Shown: positions 45,158 through 58,570 of the stretch, piece after piece | How the letters are laid out: every line of letters starts with the position of its first letter | How positions within the stretch are numbered: the first letter of the stretch is position 1 | Source: Trema orientale | Taxonomy: Eukaryota; Streptophyta; Magnoliopsida; Rosales; Cannabaceae | Direction: 5' to 3' | Length of the DNA stretch: 64,000 bases | Assembly: GCA_002914845.1 (NCBI GenBank) | Contig: JXTC01000415.1 | Coordinates: forward strand, 62,001 to 126,000 | Notes under the pieces: model-generated | What the model was told of the DNA's origin: nothing | The model's database searches: none | The model's input: the letters and a program-made list of their open reading frames with translations, nothing else | Program-made: the position numbers and the translations under genes

Positions 45158-48100
45158 ATATGAAGGGGCATGACTTAAAACTAGATGTTACTAGTACTGT
45201 ATGTGTTGTGTGTGTTGGTGTGGAGAGAATGCTAAGACAAAGCGATGAGAGCCATGATCAATCTCTAGCACTCTTGGCTTCTTGATCTAGTAGGTTGATC
45301 TTAGTGAAGATGGGAGGTGCAAATCTTTGGAAAGCTTGAGAAGTAATTCCCTAACTTCATTTCATTCCCTAACGTCAAATGAAATGGATATTATTTAATG
45401 TTTTGATTATGTTGTGGACAAGCTACGTATTGTTTTGACTATGTTGTGGATGAACTAGATATTGTGGTTATCAATTTAACTGCGTTTTGGGATTGATTCT
45501 GCTTATCACATTGTTTTATTAAATCCAACAAATATGTCCAAAGTTTTGTTGATAAGTCCAAAATGCGGTTAGGTGCAACTTGCGTCCCAAATTCAACTAG
45601 GGTGAGTGGAAAACATATCAGAAAAAGGTTTGGAAATATAACAATTATAAAGGATGTTGAAAATATCAACATTATATTTGATATAAATGATAAGAATTGA
45701 CCTAATTTTTTGAAATCGGATGCTAGTGTGAATAACCCTACCTCCGCTGTTACGTTGAGGTATAAGGATTTATTATGTCCACTTTTTATAGGAAAGTAAA
45801 ACGAAAATGCAAACACAGTTGCTGATTTTGTAGGTGACCATCCATAGGGCCACATTAGTGCTTTGGCATTAATAATAAGAAGAAACAAGCGAAAAAAAAG
45901 AGAAAGAAAAGAACCACTCAAATTGTAATGGTTACAAAAATTTTATTCACAACTTGCACTCAAGCTTGTAAATTACAACAAGAATGAAAAATAATTCTAA
46001 AAATGATGTAATTTGTCCTGACATATGAAATTGTGAATTTTTAATAAATAGTTGAACAGGAAGTTGAAGACAATTTTGGATCTCAAACAGCTCAAGCAAA
46101 TAAATAACACCAACCATATGAAGACATGTAGTTGGGTCAATTTGCATTTGTTGAATTCTGCTGAAGTTAAGGTAATTGAAAGTGATTGCTTTCTAATTGA
46201 AATTGATTGCTTTCTAATTTCGTTCAAGTTCAATTTTAGTTTATTGTCTGCTTTCAATCAGTGTAGCAGTACTACAAAATTTGGGGACAGATAGGACAAA
46301 CTTAGTTAAAAATATTACTATATATATTTGCAATTTTATTAAAAAGGGTAATTTCGTTCTTGGTAGACAAGTCCCTGTTTTATTAATTGAGGTATATTTG
46401 TCAAACATGCCACATAATCATTTAGATACGCCCTCAATTATGTATCAGTTTTTAAAATAAGAGAAATTAGGAAAGTTAGGCCTCATGTAAAATTGTATTT
46501 TAATAAAAGATTTTTTCGTTAAATAACTTTACAAAATATAGTTTTTTTCTTAGGTTATAAATTGGTGCTTAGTCGAGTATAACTTAAAAGAAAGATTGTT
46601 TTAGGGGATAACTTAAGGTTGTAAATATAATTTTATAAGCTACTGTTTTCTAAATGGTATTATTTAAAAAAGTTAAATATCAAATTTATAGTAGTTTTGT
46701 ATACTAAGAGACTGCCGGTAAATGATATTAATACATTGTATATTTAAGATATAGGTGGCTCTATTTCCACATTTCTTACTCTAACTCCTTCTAAGTAGAC
46801 TGCTCTTTAAAATCTAAAATTTGAATATTTTCTTAACACACCCCTTCTAAATATTTTTTATTCTAAAATTAGACATAATAAAAAATTTAAGCGATGTTTC
46901 TTTGTCCACCCCTTTTAAAAATCCCCTATTCATTTTTCTGCTTCTTCTTCAACCTTTTGCTTTGACCATGCTAATAATCAAGATACTTTGATAATTATTT
47001 TTAGAGTTTTTGAAAATTGGAGAGAGGATTAATGCTTTTGAATCATTTTTTTAGGGTTTTTGAGAATTAGAGGATGGAGATTCTTGAACCATTTTTAGAG
47101 TTCTTGAGAATTAAGGAATGATAATTAGAGTTTTTAAATTATCTTTTTGGGGTTTTTTAAGAGAAAGATCACCAGAATTCGAGTTCATAGTGATCACAAG
47201 AATTTGAGTTCATAGTATCTTCATCTATCACTATAAAAACTTAATTTAACTTAAGGTATTTTGATTGTTTAAGATTATTTTACATGATTTGTTTTTATCA
47301 ATTGTATGTAAGGAGTTGTGTAAAGAAAAAATAACTTAAATAAGAAAGAATATTCTAGTTATTTAATATTATTTCTACCTATTTGTGTCATTTAATACTA
47401 GGTTTTTTTTTTTTTTTTTGTCTCAATACGAGGTTATTTTTTTTTTATGGGGGGAATGGGAAGAGAAAAATTAGATGTGTCAATAGACGCACTCTTAAGA
47501 TATTTATTAATACGCTTTAAATTGAATATGTTTTGCTTTATTAAAGAAAATCTTACATTTTTTTTTCGAAAACTTATCCTCATCATCTCTACAATTTCTT
47601 TTAATTTGTAATTTTCTTACTCAATAATAATAAAAATAATAATAAACGTATATTATTGGGCCATACGTAGTCCTGGCCTTTCAGGTTAGTTTTCTCATTC
47701 TTTATGTATATGCCCCCACTCGTTTATCTATTTTTCCATTTTGCCCCAATTTCGTATTTATTTTCTCTTTCTCAAAATTTTTTTTTTCTTTTAAACCCTT
47801 CCCCCATTAGACTTTTTTTCTTCTCATTTTTTTTTCTCAACAAAAACTATGTCAATTCTCCAATATTTATCGGTTTTAATAAGAAAAATAGCATGTTTTT
47901 CTTAAGGAAAAAAAATTAGCATATTGTAATATGTATACTTATGTTTATTGACAAGATTTTTTAGAATTTATTAAATTAAGTTCACTTTCCAAAATTAAAA
48001 CTTCTAATAGCTAATTATTGTGTGTGAACCTTTTCTCTGTTCAAGAAATTTCGTTTGTTTGTGTGTCGTACTGCTTAATTGTTGAACCATATTCAATTCG

Positions 48101-48657
48101 CTAGAAGTTTACTACCAAATAATTAGAATTTATTTTCCTTTATTATTTATTAAAAAAACTCGTACTATGCCTCACTAGGACAAAATCCGGAACTTTTCTT
48201 TTCTTTTTTTTTTGTTCTCCTAAAAACTAGATTTGTGTGATGTTGTTTGTCTATGACGAATTATCGTGGTTTCAGTACATATCTTTCGAGAGGGCAACAA
48301 CATGGTTAACAAACTGGCTTCTATTAATTTCCAGTCTTCTTAGCTTCATTATTGGTTACACTATGCGCTCTATTTGTTTATAGAGACATGATTACATTAC
48401 TTAACTATCATTTAAACCGACGTACACTTTTTCCTAGATATGTTTTTTCCTACTAGGTTTTTCCTAGTTAGATTTTAACAATATAAAACTTGATATTTGT
48501 TACTGTTTTATTCTCGCCTAATTTTTTTTTTTTTTTTTCATTTCTTGTTGAATGCTTTTGTATTTCGTTTTATTCTTCACTAATATTTTCTAATTTGGAT
48601 TGTTGAGTGCGAGAGAGGTACTGATTTCTTGAGTGGCAACTTTTTTTAAACTTTTTT
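45158..48657. other. AT-rich intergenic stretch without recognised gene
   Basis: A minus-strand open stretch of 160 codons (45439-45921) resembles no family I know and may be chance or an antisense view of old retroelement DNA. A 22-base duplication (TGATTGCTTTCTAATT) sits near 46180-46220. Poly-T runs occur near 47402 and 48520. Otherwise nothing was recognised. Confidence 0.5.
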
Positions 48658-51600
48658 CACTATAACAAAAATCCTCATATGTGACATTTAAAAATGCCAC
48701 TATTACTTACTTTTAGTTACATTTGTACAGTTAGTGACATTTATAAAAAATGTAAAATATGCACATTTGAAATATCACTATATCATCTTTTTTAGTGGCA
48801 TTTATTTATACTAGTGACACTTTTAAATATCAGTAAATTATATAATAAATAAATAGATGAATATTTTAAAAGTTTTTAGACAAAAAATTAGTGGTTTTTT
48901 AACAATGTTACTAAAGTATATTATAAATTTATAATGACATTTCGAAAAATTTCACTAAACTATTTCTTTTTTATTAAAATAAATATTTTAAAAATGTAAA
49001 AAAAAAATCAGTGGCTTTTTAAAAATGTTACTAAAGCATATTATAAATTTATAATGACATTTCGAAAAATGTCACTAAACTAGGTTTTTAAAAGAAATTA
49101 TGATATTTTAAAATAACATTATGTTGTGATAATGGCAATAATAATGTCAAATAACAATATCAGTTCATTAATAATTAAAATGGTATTGATTAAAAAAATT
49201 AATAGATCTTCCGTAAATTTTTTTAAGACTAATTATTTTTTAGGGAATTTAAAGTTTATCCCATTAAATAAAATGAAATGCCTCTTGTATTTAGTAACTT
49301 TGAGCCAGAAATTTAATTTAATAAATAAGAAAAGTACAATAGTTCAAAAAGGAAACTACTAATAGAAAATAAAAAGAAACATTTTACCGAGTTGTGCCTC
49401 ATTAAAACCTAGCTAATCAACACTCAATGGGAAAAATCCTAGCTAGGAAAAAGAGTTCATCAACTAAATCGGTAAAAAGAAAGAGTAGAGACATCTATAT
49501 ACACAAATCATCCATTTAAATTCAAATGGAAGTAAAAATATTTAATAGAAAATGTTTTATTAGAAATTCAGAGTGGTTCCAATCACTCATAAAGCTGCGT
49601 ATCAGAATCCCGGGAAATCTACAAAATTGTAAACAAAAAATAATTAGAAAACACATAATTAACCAACCTAATATAAAGGGAAAAAAAAAACTCTAATGAA
49701 TTTTGATCTAAAACATATTTCCTATTTAAAGAAAATAAGGTGTAAGAAAAGAAGAAAACTGAAATGAAACCAATTAACAAAACACTTTTTCATATTTAAT
49801 TTTTTATTTAACACACCACAAATGCTGTAGGCCATGCAATAGGTGCTCCAATAGCTTGACTAATTGTCTTCAATTGTCCATATGATCTAATTAATTGCTT
49901 ATTAGGCTTGATAGGAACTTGAATAATAATTTCTGAAAAAAATGATCCTAAAGCTTCTCCTCCAACTTCTTTCGATGGATCTTTACTAATGCAATTTTTC
50001 AGATGACTCGTAATGCAATTTTAAACAATTAATATCATAACTTATTAATATTAGTTTAATTGTAGGTACTTATCGAAGTTGAAGTCATGCATACGAAATA
50101 GAAATCACCCAAAAGGTTGTATTGCAGAAGGTTATTTGACTGATGAATGTTTGATATTTTGTTCTCGGTACATGGAAGGTGTAGAAACAAAATTCAATCG
50201 CAAACTTAGAAATTATATTAATGAGGAACCGGTTCAGGAAAGATTACCTATTTTCCAAATAATAGGTCGACACTTAGGAAAAAGGGAATTAAAAACATTA
50301 GACGAGGACACTAAGTTGAAGGCACATCAATATGTGTTATTTAATTGTAATGTGGCGGATCTTATTGAGTAAGATTTTTTCCCAATAAAATTATAGAAAT
50401 ATAAAAGTGCATATAAAATGACTTATTTTAGTTCATTTCTATTGTAGACAATATCATAATATTATTGTTCAACAAAATTCTCGTCAATCCAAAATGACCA
50501 TTGATCGAACTCATAGTCGAACATTTTCCACGTGGTTTGAAAGAAAGGTTATTTTTTTTTTTTAGAAAAAAAACCTTAATATATATGCTTAATGACTTCA
50601 TAGGTTCATAAGATCAAGTTTACTACTTTCTTTTTGTGTGAATAGGTAGAAAAGTTATATGATTCTTATGAGAAATAAGTTTCTGAAGATTTAAGATGTT
50701 TAGCTCGTGGACCAAATAATATTTTTAGTAGGTATAAAAAATACCTAATAAATAGTTTCAGGTTCCACACAAAAGAAATTGAGAAGGAAAAGAAAACTCA
50801 AAATAGTGGAGTGATTATGACTGCCAAAACTCAAAATTTCTCAAGTAGTAGAGATCAAAATCTAATTTTGGGAGATGTTACATTTTATAAAATATTAACA
50901 GATATCATTGAGCTAGACTATTCTTTTGGAAATTGAGTTGTACTTTTTAAGTGTGATTGGATGACAAGAAGTGAAATAAAAGAGGAGAATGGCTGTACAA
51001 TAGTCAATTTTTTAAGGTTGATGAATGATAATGAGCCTTTCATACTAGCTTCCGAAGCAGAACAGGTAATGTATGTTGAAGATCTCAAAAACAAAGGATG
51101 GCATATTGCTCTCAAAATAAATCCTAGAGATTGTTATAATATCAGTGTGCAATCACATATGGAAAATGTAGAGTCTTATTTGCAAAGTGCAGTTTGTAAT
51201 ATTGCATTAACTGATGCTGAGAATGAGAATATCAGTTTGGTTAGAACAGATATACATGGTATAACTATTGATTCATCTCTTATAGATACAACTAGTAGAA
51301 ATAAAGAATCTGAATACGTCTAAATTAACTTATTGCAGAGTATGTTTTGATGTTATCTTAGTTTTTTTTAAAGAAAAATATTCTATTTATTGTCTTTTGT
51401 GGTTTTTTTATTAATATTTTTACCATTTTTCTTTTTTAAAAAAACCTATTTTTCTTTCAGTTTAATTGGATATAATGAGTACAATTTATATGTGAACTAT
51501 GATGATAAACAAAAGCAAAAATAATAAAAAATAGAGAAACTTTGGAATTATTCAATTGATATGAATGAAGAAGCTCAATAATTGTAATTAACCTATATTC

Positions 51601-52262
51601 GAGAAATTTTTTATGTTATTATTACTTTTTAATGAAAATAATTTTTTTTTCCTTGATGTCCTTTTAAGTATTTTTTTAATATTTTAATCATCTAATTAGT
51701 TTGCAGAAAATAACAGCTTAGATTCTTTAATAAAATTTTATTTATTTTTATTAAATAGAATATAATGAGTACATAAATCTTGTAAACATTAACTAATATG
51801 TAATAATAGTTAAAATAAAAAAAAAGAGAGAAACGTAAAACTCATATTCTTTTTTCTCCAATTTTGTTAGTCTTATTAAAGAGTACAGATTATAGATTTC
51901 ATTTTACTCTAATTCTTAAATTAATCAATACTTTTAAAATGAATAAGTGATATTTTAAAATGTTACTAAATCTAAAATATAGTGGCATTTTCTAAAATGC
52001 TGCTAAATCTAAATTTACTGCTATTTTTAAAATGTAACTAAATTAGAAGATTATTGACATTTTAAAACTACCACTAAAGATAAAATTTAGTAGCATTTGA
52101 TTAAATGTCACTACATTAAAGTTTTAATGACATTTGAAAAATGTCACTAAATGTAAGTTTTAGTGACATTTTAAACTAATGACATTAAAATATTGTCATT
52201 GTGATATTTTTGTGCAGATATTACTAAATCAAATGTCACAAATCTATATTTTTCTTGTAGTG
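48658..52262. mobile_element. CACTA (En/Spm-type) element, 3.6 kb, degenerate
   Basis: Starts CACTATAACAAAAATC and ends TATTTTTCTTGTAGTG; the complement of the right end, CACTACAAGAAAAATA, aligns with the left end. The 3-bp target duplication TTT flanks it (48655-48657, 52263-52265). The subterminal zones (48660-49085 and 51950-52250) are packed with GTGACATTT and AAATGTCAC words in both orientations, the usual subterminal repeats of CACTA elements. Coding remnants lie at 50064-51323. Confidence 0.9.
50064..51323 (+). pseudogene. CACTA transposase C-terminal remnant (DUF4218 + DUF4216)
   Basis: The first exon begins near 50064 and encodes a DUF4218-type end: GCIAEGYLTDECLIFCSRYM, then VETKFNRKLRNY. 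A second piece at 50448-50548 gives MTIDRTHSRTFSTWFERK. After an in-frame stop comes the DUF4216-type block (FYKILTDIIELDYSFGN, KNKGWHIALKINPRDCYN) ending at 51323. The order DUF4218 then DUF4216 is that of plant CACTA transposase genes. The upstream Transposase_21 catalytic region is absent, and at least two in-frame stops occur (near 50674 and 50935). This copy cannot transpose itself. Confidence 0.82.
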
Positions 52263-52957
52263 TTTGGAGCTTACATTGATGCTGCTTCTTTGGTACTATT
52301 CATTTGTTTAAGCGAGTTACCTACCACCCCAAATAATAAATTTGTATATAAAATATACATAATTTGGTCCCGCAGGTTTTTGTATGCTTACTTTTACTTA
52401 GTACTATATTTTGTTGTGGACGTTGAAAAACGTGGTTCATGAGAACTTTTTGTAACTTTAAACAGCGCACGAAGTCAATTGAGACATGCATTGGGAAGTG
52501 ATATATTACGTACGGCCATTGCTGTCATGATCAATTCGGTGGATGCCTAACTATCTCAACACACGTATCTAATTAGTAAACATGTATCTAATTAGTAAGA
52601 GAGACGGCAAATATTGACGAATGAATTATTTAGCTATATGTTAGTGTTAGGCACATGTAAGTTGACTGAATTTGTGATATATATTGCATTTACAAACACG
52701 ACCAGCGTATATATATGCATATGACCAGCGTATATATATGCACATGATATTTCGTATTTATTTTTGTGTATATATACACATCAGCGGTCACTGGTCAGTA
52801 CTGCTTCATGCCTAAAAGCTAGCTAGCTAGTTGCATATTTTTTTACATGTTTTGGCTATATATTATTTATAGGTTAGCAACATAGTCCTTGAATTCTTTG
52901 TTTTGGTAATTAAGTTCTTAAGTTTTAAAAATTTAGGCAATTAAATTCTTTTTATCG
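52263..52957. other. Intergenic stretch with small tandem duplications
   Basis: Short duplications: ACATGTATCTAATTAGTAA twice near 52560-52600 and GACCAGCGTATATATATGCA twice near 52699-52742. No gene was seen. Confidence 0.6.
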
Positions 52958-53378
52958 TCCGGCCCGGCTCATAATGGGCTTGAGGGGGCGAGCGGGCTGG
53001 ATTGGGCCGACCCGTAAAAAATAAAATAAGACCTTGCCCAAGTCTGTTGGCCCGTCGGGCTTTTTAGCGGGTCAATACCGGGCCGAGCCCGAAGCAGGCC
53101 CAAACCGGCCCAAACGGATCGGCCCGCTCTCGGCCCTTTTAATTTTTTTTTCTTTTTCGCTACTATATGATTCTTTTTTATAACTTTTTTTTAACATATT
53201 AAGATTAAACTTTTAAATTGAATTTTTATTAAGAAAATTATTTAGAATTATAATAAAAATATTTAATAAATTAAAGAAACAAATAAATTTGAAATATTGA
53301 AATTTAATTTTATTGATAATTATTTATTACAATTCAAATTTATTACTTGAAAAAACTGGTATATCATTAATTATGAGT

Positions 53379-54722
53379 TTATGACTCATCATCATCATTC
53401 ATGTACAAGTTATTGAAATTTTCGGCCAATTCTTCATTACAAATACAAATAGTTTCTTGATTTCGCTTTGCCGCTTGTTCCCAATCTTTAACACATGCTA
53501 GCTCCTCAACTATTTCAGGAGCCAAAGAAGTCCTTTGCTCATCTACTATCATCTTAGTCATGCTAAAAGTATACTCTGAAGAAATCATGGACACCAGAAT
53601 TGTTAAAACGTCACGGGCTAATTGTGAAAGCACTGGGAATCTTGATTGATGCTTTTACCACTAGTCCAAAACTTTGAAGTTCTCATCATCGGGGTCGATG
53701 TCAGAATCTAGCTCAATATACTGGTTAAGCTCAGAGGATTGCTGTGGATTCATTGGTGGTAGTGGTTGACTTGAAACATTAAATAAGTGGAATTTTCTTG
53801 GTTTTAATCTTTGAGCTATTCAATATCTTTTAAATTCGGCAATGCGTAGATTAGAAGCATGAATATAAGTAATAGCAGATTGAATATTTTCAATATATAC
53901 ACTTATAATATCCATACCTGATTTGACGATAGGGTTGATGATGTGACATGCAAGGCGTTGATGTAGTAAAAATTCTTTAGTGTATGAAATTACTAAATTG
54001 CTAAGTAATTTTATGGCCTTTGTGTTTACGGTAGCATTATCTAAAGTGATAGAGATAATGCAGTTCATTATGCTATATTCTTCGATAACATTTAAAATTC
54101 TATCTCTAATAATTTCAGCAGTATGTTTATTATCAACGACTCGAAAATCAATTATTCTTTTTTGCATTATCCATCTTGAATCTAAATAATGTGCAACTAT
54201 ACTTAAATAATCTTGTTTGGAATTAGCACCCCAAATATCAGATGCCAATACAATACAAAAGTTTAATGTAGTTAATTCAGATATTAATTCTTTACGCATA
54301 TTTTCATAAACTTTAATCAAATCACTCTTAGTGGTATTTCTAGAAACTCTTTTAAAGTTTAGATAAATATGATCTTCATAGCTCTTACAATCACCAAATC
54401 CTAGTGGCAAATCTTTTATAGCAATTAAACGTGCTAAGGTTTCCTTAGCTACTAAAGGATCATAATTCCAAGAACTTACCGAACCATCCTTGTTGAATTG
54501 AAGTGTTGATTGAGTGGGCTTCTTGTCTCTTTTGTGTTTTTTGACACATGCGTCACTATGTCTATTCAAATGAGTGATTCCGCTAGATGGTTTAGCAGTT
54601 AATAATTTCTTACAATGTTTACATCTTGCCATTTTTGTCTTCTTACCATCGGCCTCATCTTTGAATTCTGGATCGAAATGGTCCCACACATTGGAAGTTG
54701 TCCTTGTATGTTTGGAGGTCAT
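53379..54722 (-). pseudogene. BED zinc-finger hAT transposase (RICESLEEPER-like), central deletion
   Basis: The N-terminal BED finger (SNVWDHFDPEFKD, MARCKHCKKLLTAKPSSGITHLNRH) runs from 54722. Then comes the start of the catalytic region (FCIVLASDIWG, ISITLDNATVN, LACHIINPIVKSGM). After a stop near 53821 the frame continues as RLKPRKFHLFN and joins directly to the C-terminal part and the hAT dimerisation motif (LARDVLTILVSMISSEYTFS, VEELACVKDWEQA). In full-length relatives roughly 300 residues lie between these blocks, so the middle is deleted. Additional stops near 53655 confirm a pseudogene. Confidence 0.87.
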
Positions 54723-54929
54723 GCTTGCACTCGGTGAATAACTATCTTGAAATTGTGAATAACTTGTACTAGTATTTGGATTAAATTGTTGTCAGGGACT
54801 TGATCACCCTCTTCAGCTATGCGAATTTGGTCGTCATTCATTTCCAAATCAATAGGGATATTTTTTGACATATCCATATCTTACCTATATTAAAAATATG
54901 AATATTAAAATTATATACAACTACAAATA

Positions 54930-55480
54930 AATTGAAATTTAAAATATAATATTCTAATAAACTTTCTACTAACTTAATTATAAACAACTATGAATTATAA
55001 ATTAATTGAAATTAAAAATATAATATTCTAATAAATTTTTTACTAACTTAATTATACACAGCTACAAATTACAAATTACTAGAAATTAAAAATATAATAT
55101 TCTAATAAACTTTCTACTAACTTAATTATACACAACTACAAATTAAAATTAGTTAAAATTAAAAATATAATATTCTAATAAACTTTCCACTAACTTAATT
55201 GTAAACAACTATAAATTACAAATTAATTGAAATTAAAAATAAAATATTCTAATAAACTTTCCACTAACTTAATTAAACACAACTATAAATTAATTGAAAT
55301 TAAAAATATAATATTCTAATAAACTTTCTATTAACTTAATTGTAAACAGCTATAAATTACAAATTAATTGAAATTAAAAATATGTGATAAACTTTCTACT
55401 AACTTAATTATAAACTACTACAAATTACAAATAAATTGAAATTAAGAATATAATATTATAATGAACTTTCTACAAACTAC
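54930..55480. repeat. About 74-bp AT-rich minisatellite, seven copies
   Basis: The word ATTCTAATAAA recurs at 54951, 55025, 55099, 55172, 55246 and 55313, steps of 73-74 (once 67), within units containing CTAACTTAATTAT and AATTGAAATTAAAAAT. Further decayed units follow. It lies upstream of the hAT transposase start, so probably in its 5' region. Confidence 0.92.
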
Positions 55481-56338
55481 AAACTAATGAACTACTATTT
55501 TAATTGTAAATAATTACAATTAAATTGAAATTAAAAACAAAGTATTATAGAACTACTAACTAGTAACTAGTAACTAGTAACTACAAACTACTAACTATTA
55601 TAATAGTAATAATAGTAAACAACTAAATATACTAGAAATTAAAGAAATTAAAAAAATAAGTGAGATAAATGAATTGAATCGTACCTTGAATTAAGCTTTA
55701 TGAGTTGTGAAGAGTTTGGAGACTATAAAATATAATTACTAATAATTAGTAAATGCTAAATAGTAATTAGATAAGAGAGAAAAAGATAAAATTGAAAATA
55801 TAATTAGAGATTTAAAGAGAAAGAATGAGAGAATAAGAGAGCCTTTGAAAATCGTAAGCATGAAAAAAGAGTGGAGAGTGTAAAGTATTTATAGTATAAG
55901 AAAATACTTTTCTAATTTAAAAAAAATAGTTTAAACTTTAAAATAAAAAAAACAAAAAAAAAATTAAAAAATATAAGACCCAATGCCCAACAGTAATATT
56001 ACCATTGGGATTGGGCCCAGCGGTAACTTATGTTATCGTCGAGTTACCATTAGAAGAGTTAAAAAGGGTCCTAAACAAAAATTAAAAAAAAAAAATTAAG
56101 GGCATAGACTCGCCTAGGCCCAAAAAAAAAAAAGGGTCGGGCCGGGCCAGTGACTTGGCTGGCCCACCGGCCCGCATGACTTGACCGAGCAATGAATCCC
56201 AGGCCCGGCCTAGCCCTGACCCTAGGGCTAGGCTCAGCCTGGGCCCTAAAATTAGCGGGCCAGGCCGGGCCGACCCGTGGTGCATTCTACCGGGCCGCGA
56301 GCTGGCCCGTTGTGCCTGGCCCAAATTGCCAGGCCTAG

Positions 56339-57088
56339 TTGATATTAAAGTGCTTATAAAATTGAACATGTTTAAATCACTGACAAGGTTGTAGAAATGT
56401 GAAATTGGAATTAATTGACACTGATTAATTTAAAGGGGAAATAAAAACAAATTTTAAGAGAAATTTTAAAATTTTTCTACTTCTAATTCTCTAATTATAT
56501 TGTTAATTGTAATTAAGTTTTAGCTATTTTTCTTCCAATTTGAATTAGTGTCAATAAAATATTGATTTTATTAATGTGAAGTTGTGAACAAAGTAAGGTT
56601 CTCAACAACCGTTTTCACTATAATATTCTATATATGTTGTCATGTCAAGCCCCATTGCACATATATAAAAATAGAGGGTCCCATAGGGAGAACTTTTTAA
56701 TTTTAACTAAGAAATCTGGCGCCTCTAATTAATTATCAGTCTGAGATAAAAAAATCTTCCTATTATTCGGTTCAACCAACAATTGTAAGTCATGAAAGCC
56801 TCATTAATTTTTAGAACGAGAAAGAAATCCATCTAATTGTGTATATATATACACATATATTTTTTGACTTTTTAATACAAAAGCCTCTAAAATCGAAATA
56901 AATTAATAAAATTAACTATGAACTCAATTTTTAAGATCAAAATCATTAATATAAGCAAGGATTTTTTAACAGTTGTTCCGAGGGTACTTTTTTGTGATTT
57001 AATTAGAAAGAAATTAATTAAGCATAATAGCGCTTAATTGAGGATAAGTAGGATAGTGGTAGAAAATAGAGAAAATGATGTGAAAAAT
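56339..57088. other. AT-rich intergenic stretch
   Basis: No gene or element was recognised. Confidence 0.6.
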
Positions 57089-58570
57089 TGTAACGATACA
57101 AGTCCACGTGTCAGAAAATTATTTGCGTCTTGTGTAGATGGTTTCAATGACCATCATCACGTATTAGATAGCCAGTATTTTCTAACGTAGGTGATACCAG
57201 CCATATGGTCAGAAACAAACAAAAAGATAGTTAGTTTTTCTGACACAGGTGATTCCAGCTATTCGGTCAAAAATATAAATAAACAAATACTAAAAACATA
57301 AATAATTAGAAAATTAGATCTTTGACAGAGGTGATTCTAGCCATATTGTCAAAGATAAAAGAAAATAAAAGTACTGAATTTAACGTGAACGATTGCAAAA
57401 GTCCAGATTCGGCCTGCCTTAGGTTTGCACGAGCCACCTCTTTAAAACCCTATCTTTGAAGTTAAAAGAGGCATGTTGGGATAGAGAGAAAGATAAGGTA
57501 GCAGCCAAGAAAAAGAAGAAGGAGAAGAAGATATGCTCCAATCCTCAATTTCTTGATTTCTTCCACAACATCAACACTATTCTTTGTTCATATTATCTTT
57601 TCTTCATTTTCTTATGATTTTTTCTTTTATATTTTCTATATTTAGAGAGTAGTATAGTTGAGAACAAATCTTAGAGAAAAGATTTAAGGGAATAAGAACC
57701 AAGCTTAGAGGAGGAGGTTGACAACCTCCATGAACACCTTCAAGCTTTTCTAAGGAGGAATTCTATAACTTTTCTCTCTTTGATTTTGTATTTCTTGAAT
57801 TCATTGGATTATAATGCTATTGTTCTCAATTTATATTATGACCTAAATATTTCTTTGCCTAGTTTTACTTTGTGAACTAATATAGTATCTTGTATTTGTT
57901 TATTTCTCTTTTCTTTTATTAATTAAATCTATTGTTGAGATATTTGTTTTACCTTATGCTTATTGCTTCTATTTAATTGATCACTAAATAGATTGTTGAG
58001 TGAAATTTCTATGGGCTTGGAAAGGGGATTAGAAATTTAGACTTAAGTAAAACAACATAAGATTACCTAGTTTAGGGTAAGTTTGCATAGGATAGGAATA
58101 TACCTATGTGACTTGTGCAACCTCTTTGAGAATTACTAAACTTAATGAATCTAATTAATTTATATTAGAAGTAACATATTAGCTTGTCTAGGTATTTTCA
58201 CTTATGTTTTAGAAAGAAGTTTGTGAATACATTTGAATTCTCGGTTAACAAGTTTAGTGGATTAATTAATTTAAGAGAGAAATTATAAAATAGTATGATA
58301 AGAGAATGGTTGGAGAATTAATAAACCTGAACATTTTTCTGATTGATTTATCTTTCATTTATTTTGCATGCTACTTTAGTTGCTTTGTTTTATTTCTTCA
58401 AAATCTATATTTCGGTTGTTTGGATAAAGTTAGAATTGATATAATTTTAATACTTAGCTTAGACTTAGTAATCAATCCTCGTAGGTTCGACACTCTAACT
58501 CCTAAATCTATATTACTTGTGACCATATGCACTTGCACAGAAATGTGTGAGTATAATTTATAGTTGTACA
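57089..58570 (+). mobile_element. Probable solo LTR of a Ty3/gypsy element
   Basis: The right part (AATCAATCCTCGTAGGTTCGACACTC, followed by a CTTGTGACC, GCACTTGCACAG stretch to about 58570) resembles the 3' end of LTRs in the Tat/Athila-type gypsy lineages, where CTCGTGGGTTCGAC is common. A G-box (CACGTG, 57105) and hairpin repeats sit in the putative U3. No primer-binding site, gag or pol is present, and both borders are uncertain because no target duplication was found. Confidence 0.4.
57178..57355 (+). repeat. Three hairpin repeats with a conserved loop
   Basis: Units at 57178-57214, 57236-57272 and 57319-57355 share the core AGGTGATNCCAGC followed by ATNNGTCA. In the third the arms TCTTTGACA/TGTCAAAGA pair perfectly over 9 bases; in the others the pairing is weaker. 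A fourth small inverted repeat (GATGGT, ACCATC) lies at 57138-57155. Confidence 0.75.

Larger units (their letters stand above)
52958..56338 (-). mobile_element. hAT element, internally deleted, with BED-finger transposase remnant
   Basis: Both ends are rich in GGCCCG/CGGGCC words in inverted arrangement (52958-53135 and 56130-56337), a subterminal pattern of plant hAT elements. The right end read inverted begins CTAGGCCTGGCAATTTGGGC. The exact left border and 8-bp target duplication could not be matched, so the left end may be truncated. It carries the transposase remnant at 53379-54722 and a 74-bp minisatellite upstream of it. Confidence 0.78.

Noticed and set aside
45439..45921. Minus-strand 160-codon reading frame
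   Set aside because: Hydrophobic, low-complexity composition and no recognisable motif; probably chance in AT-rich DNA or the antisense of an old retroelement.
49126..49362. 78-codon reading frame inside the CACTA element
   Set aside because: AT-driven composition (Ile/Asn/Lys) and no resemblance to the known CACTA proteins.
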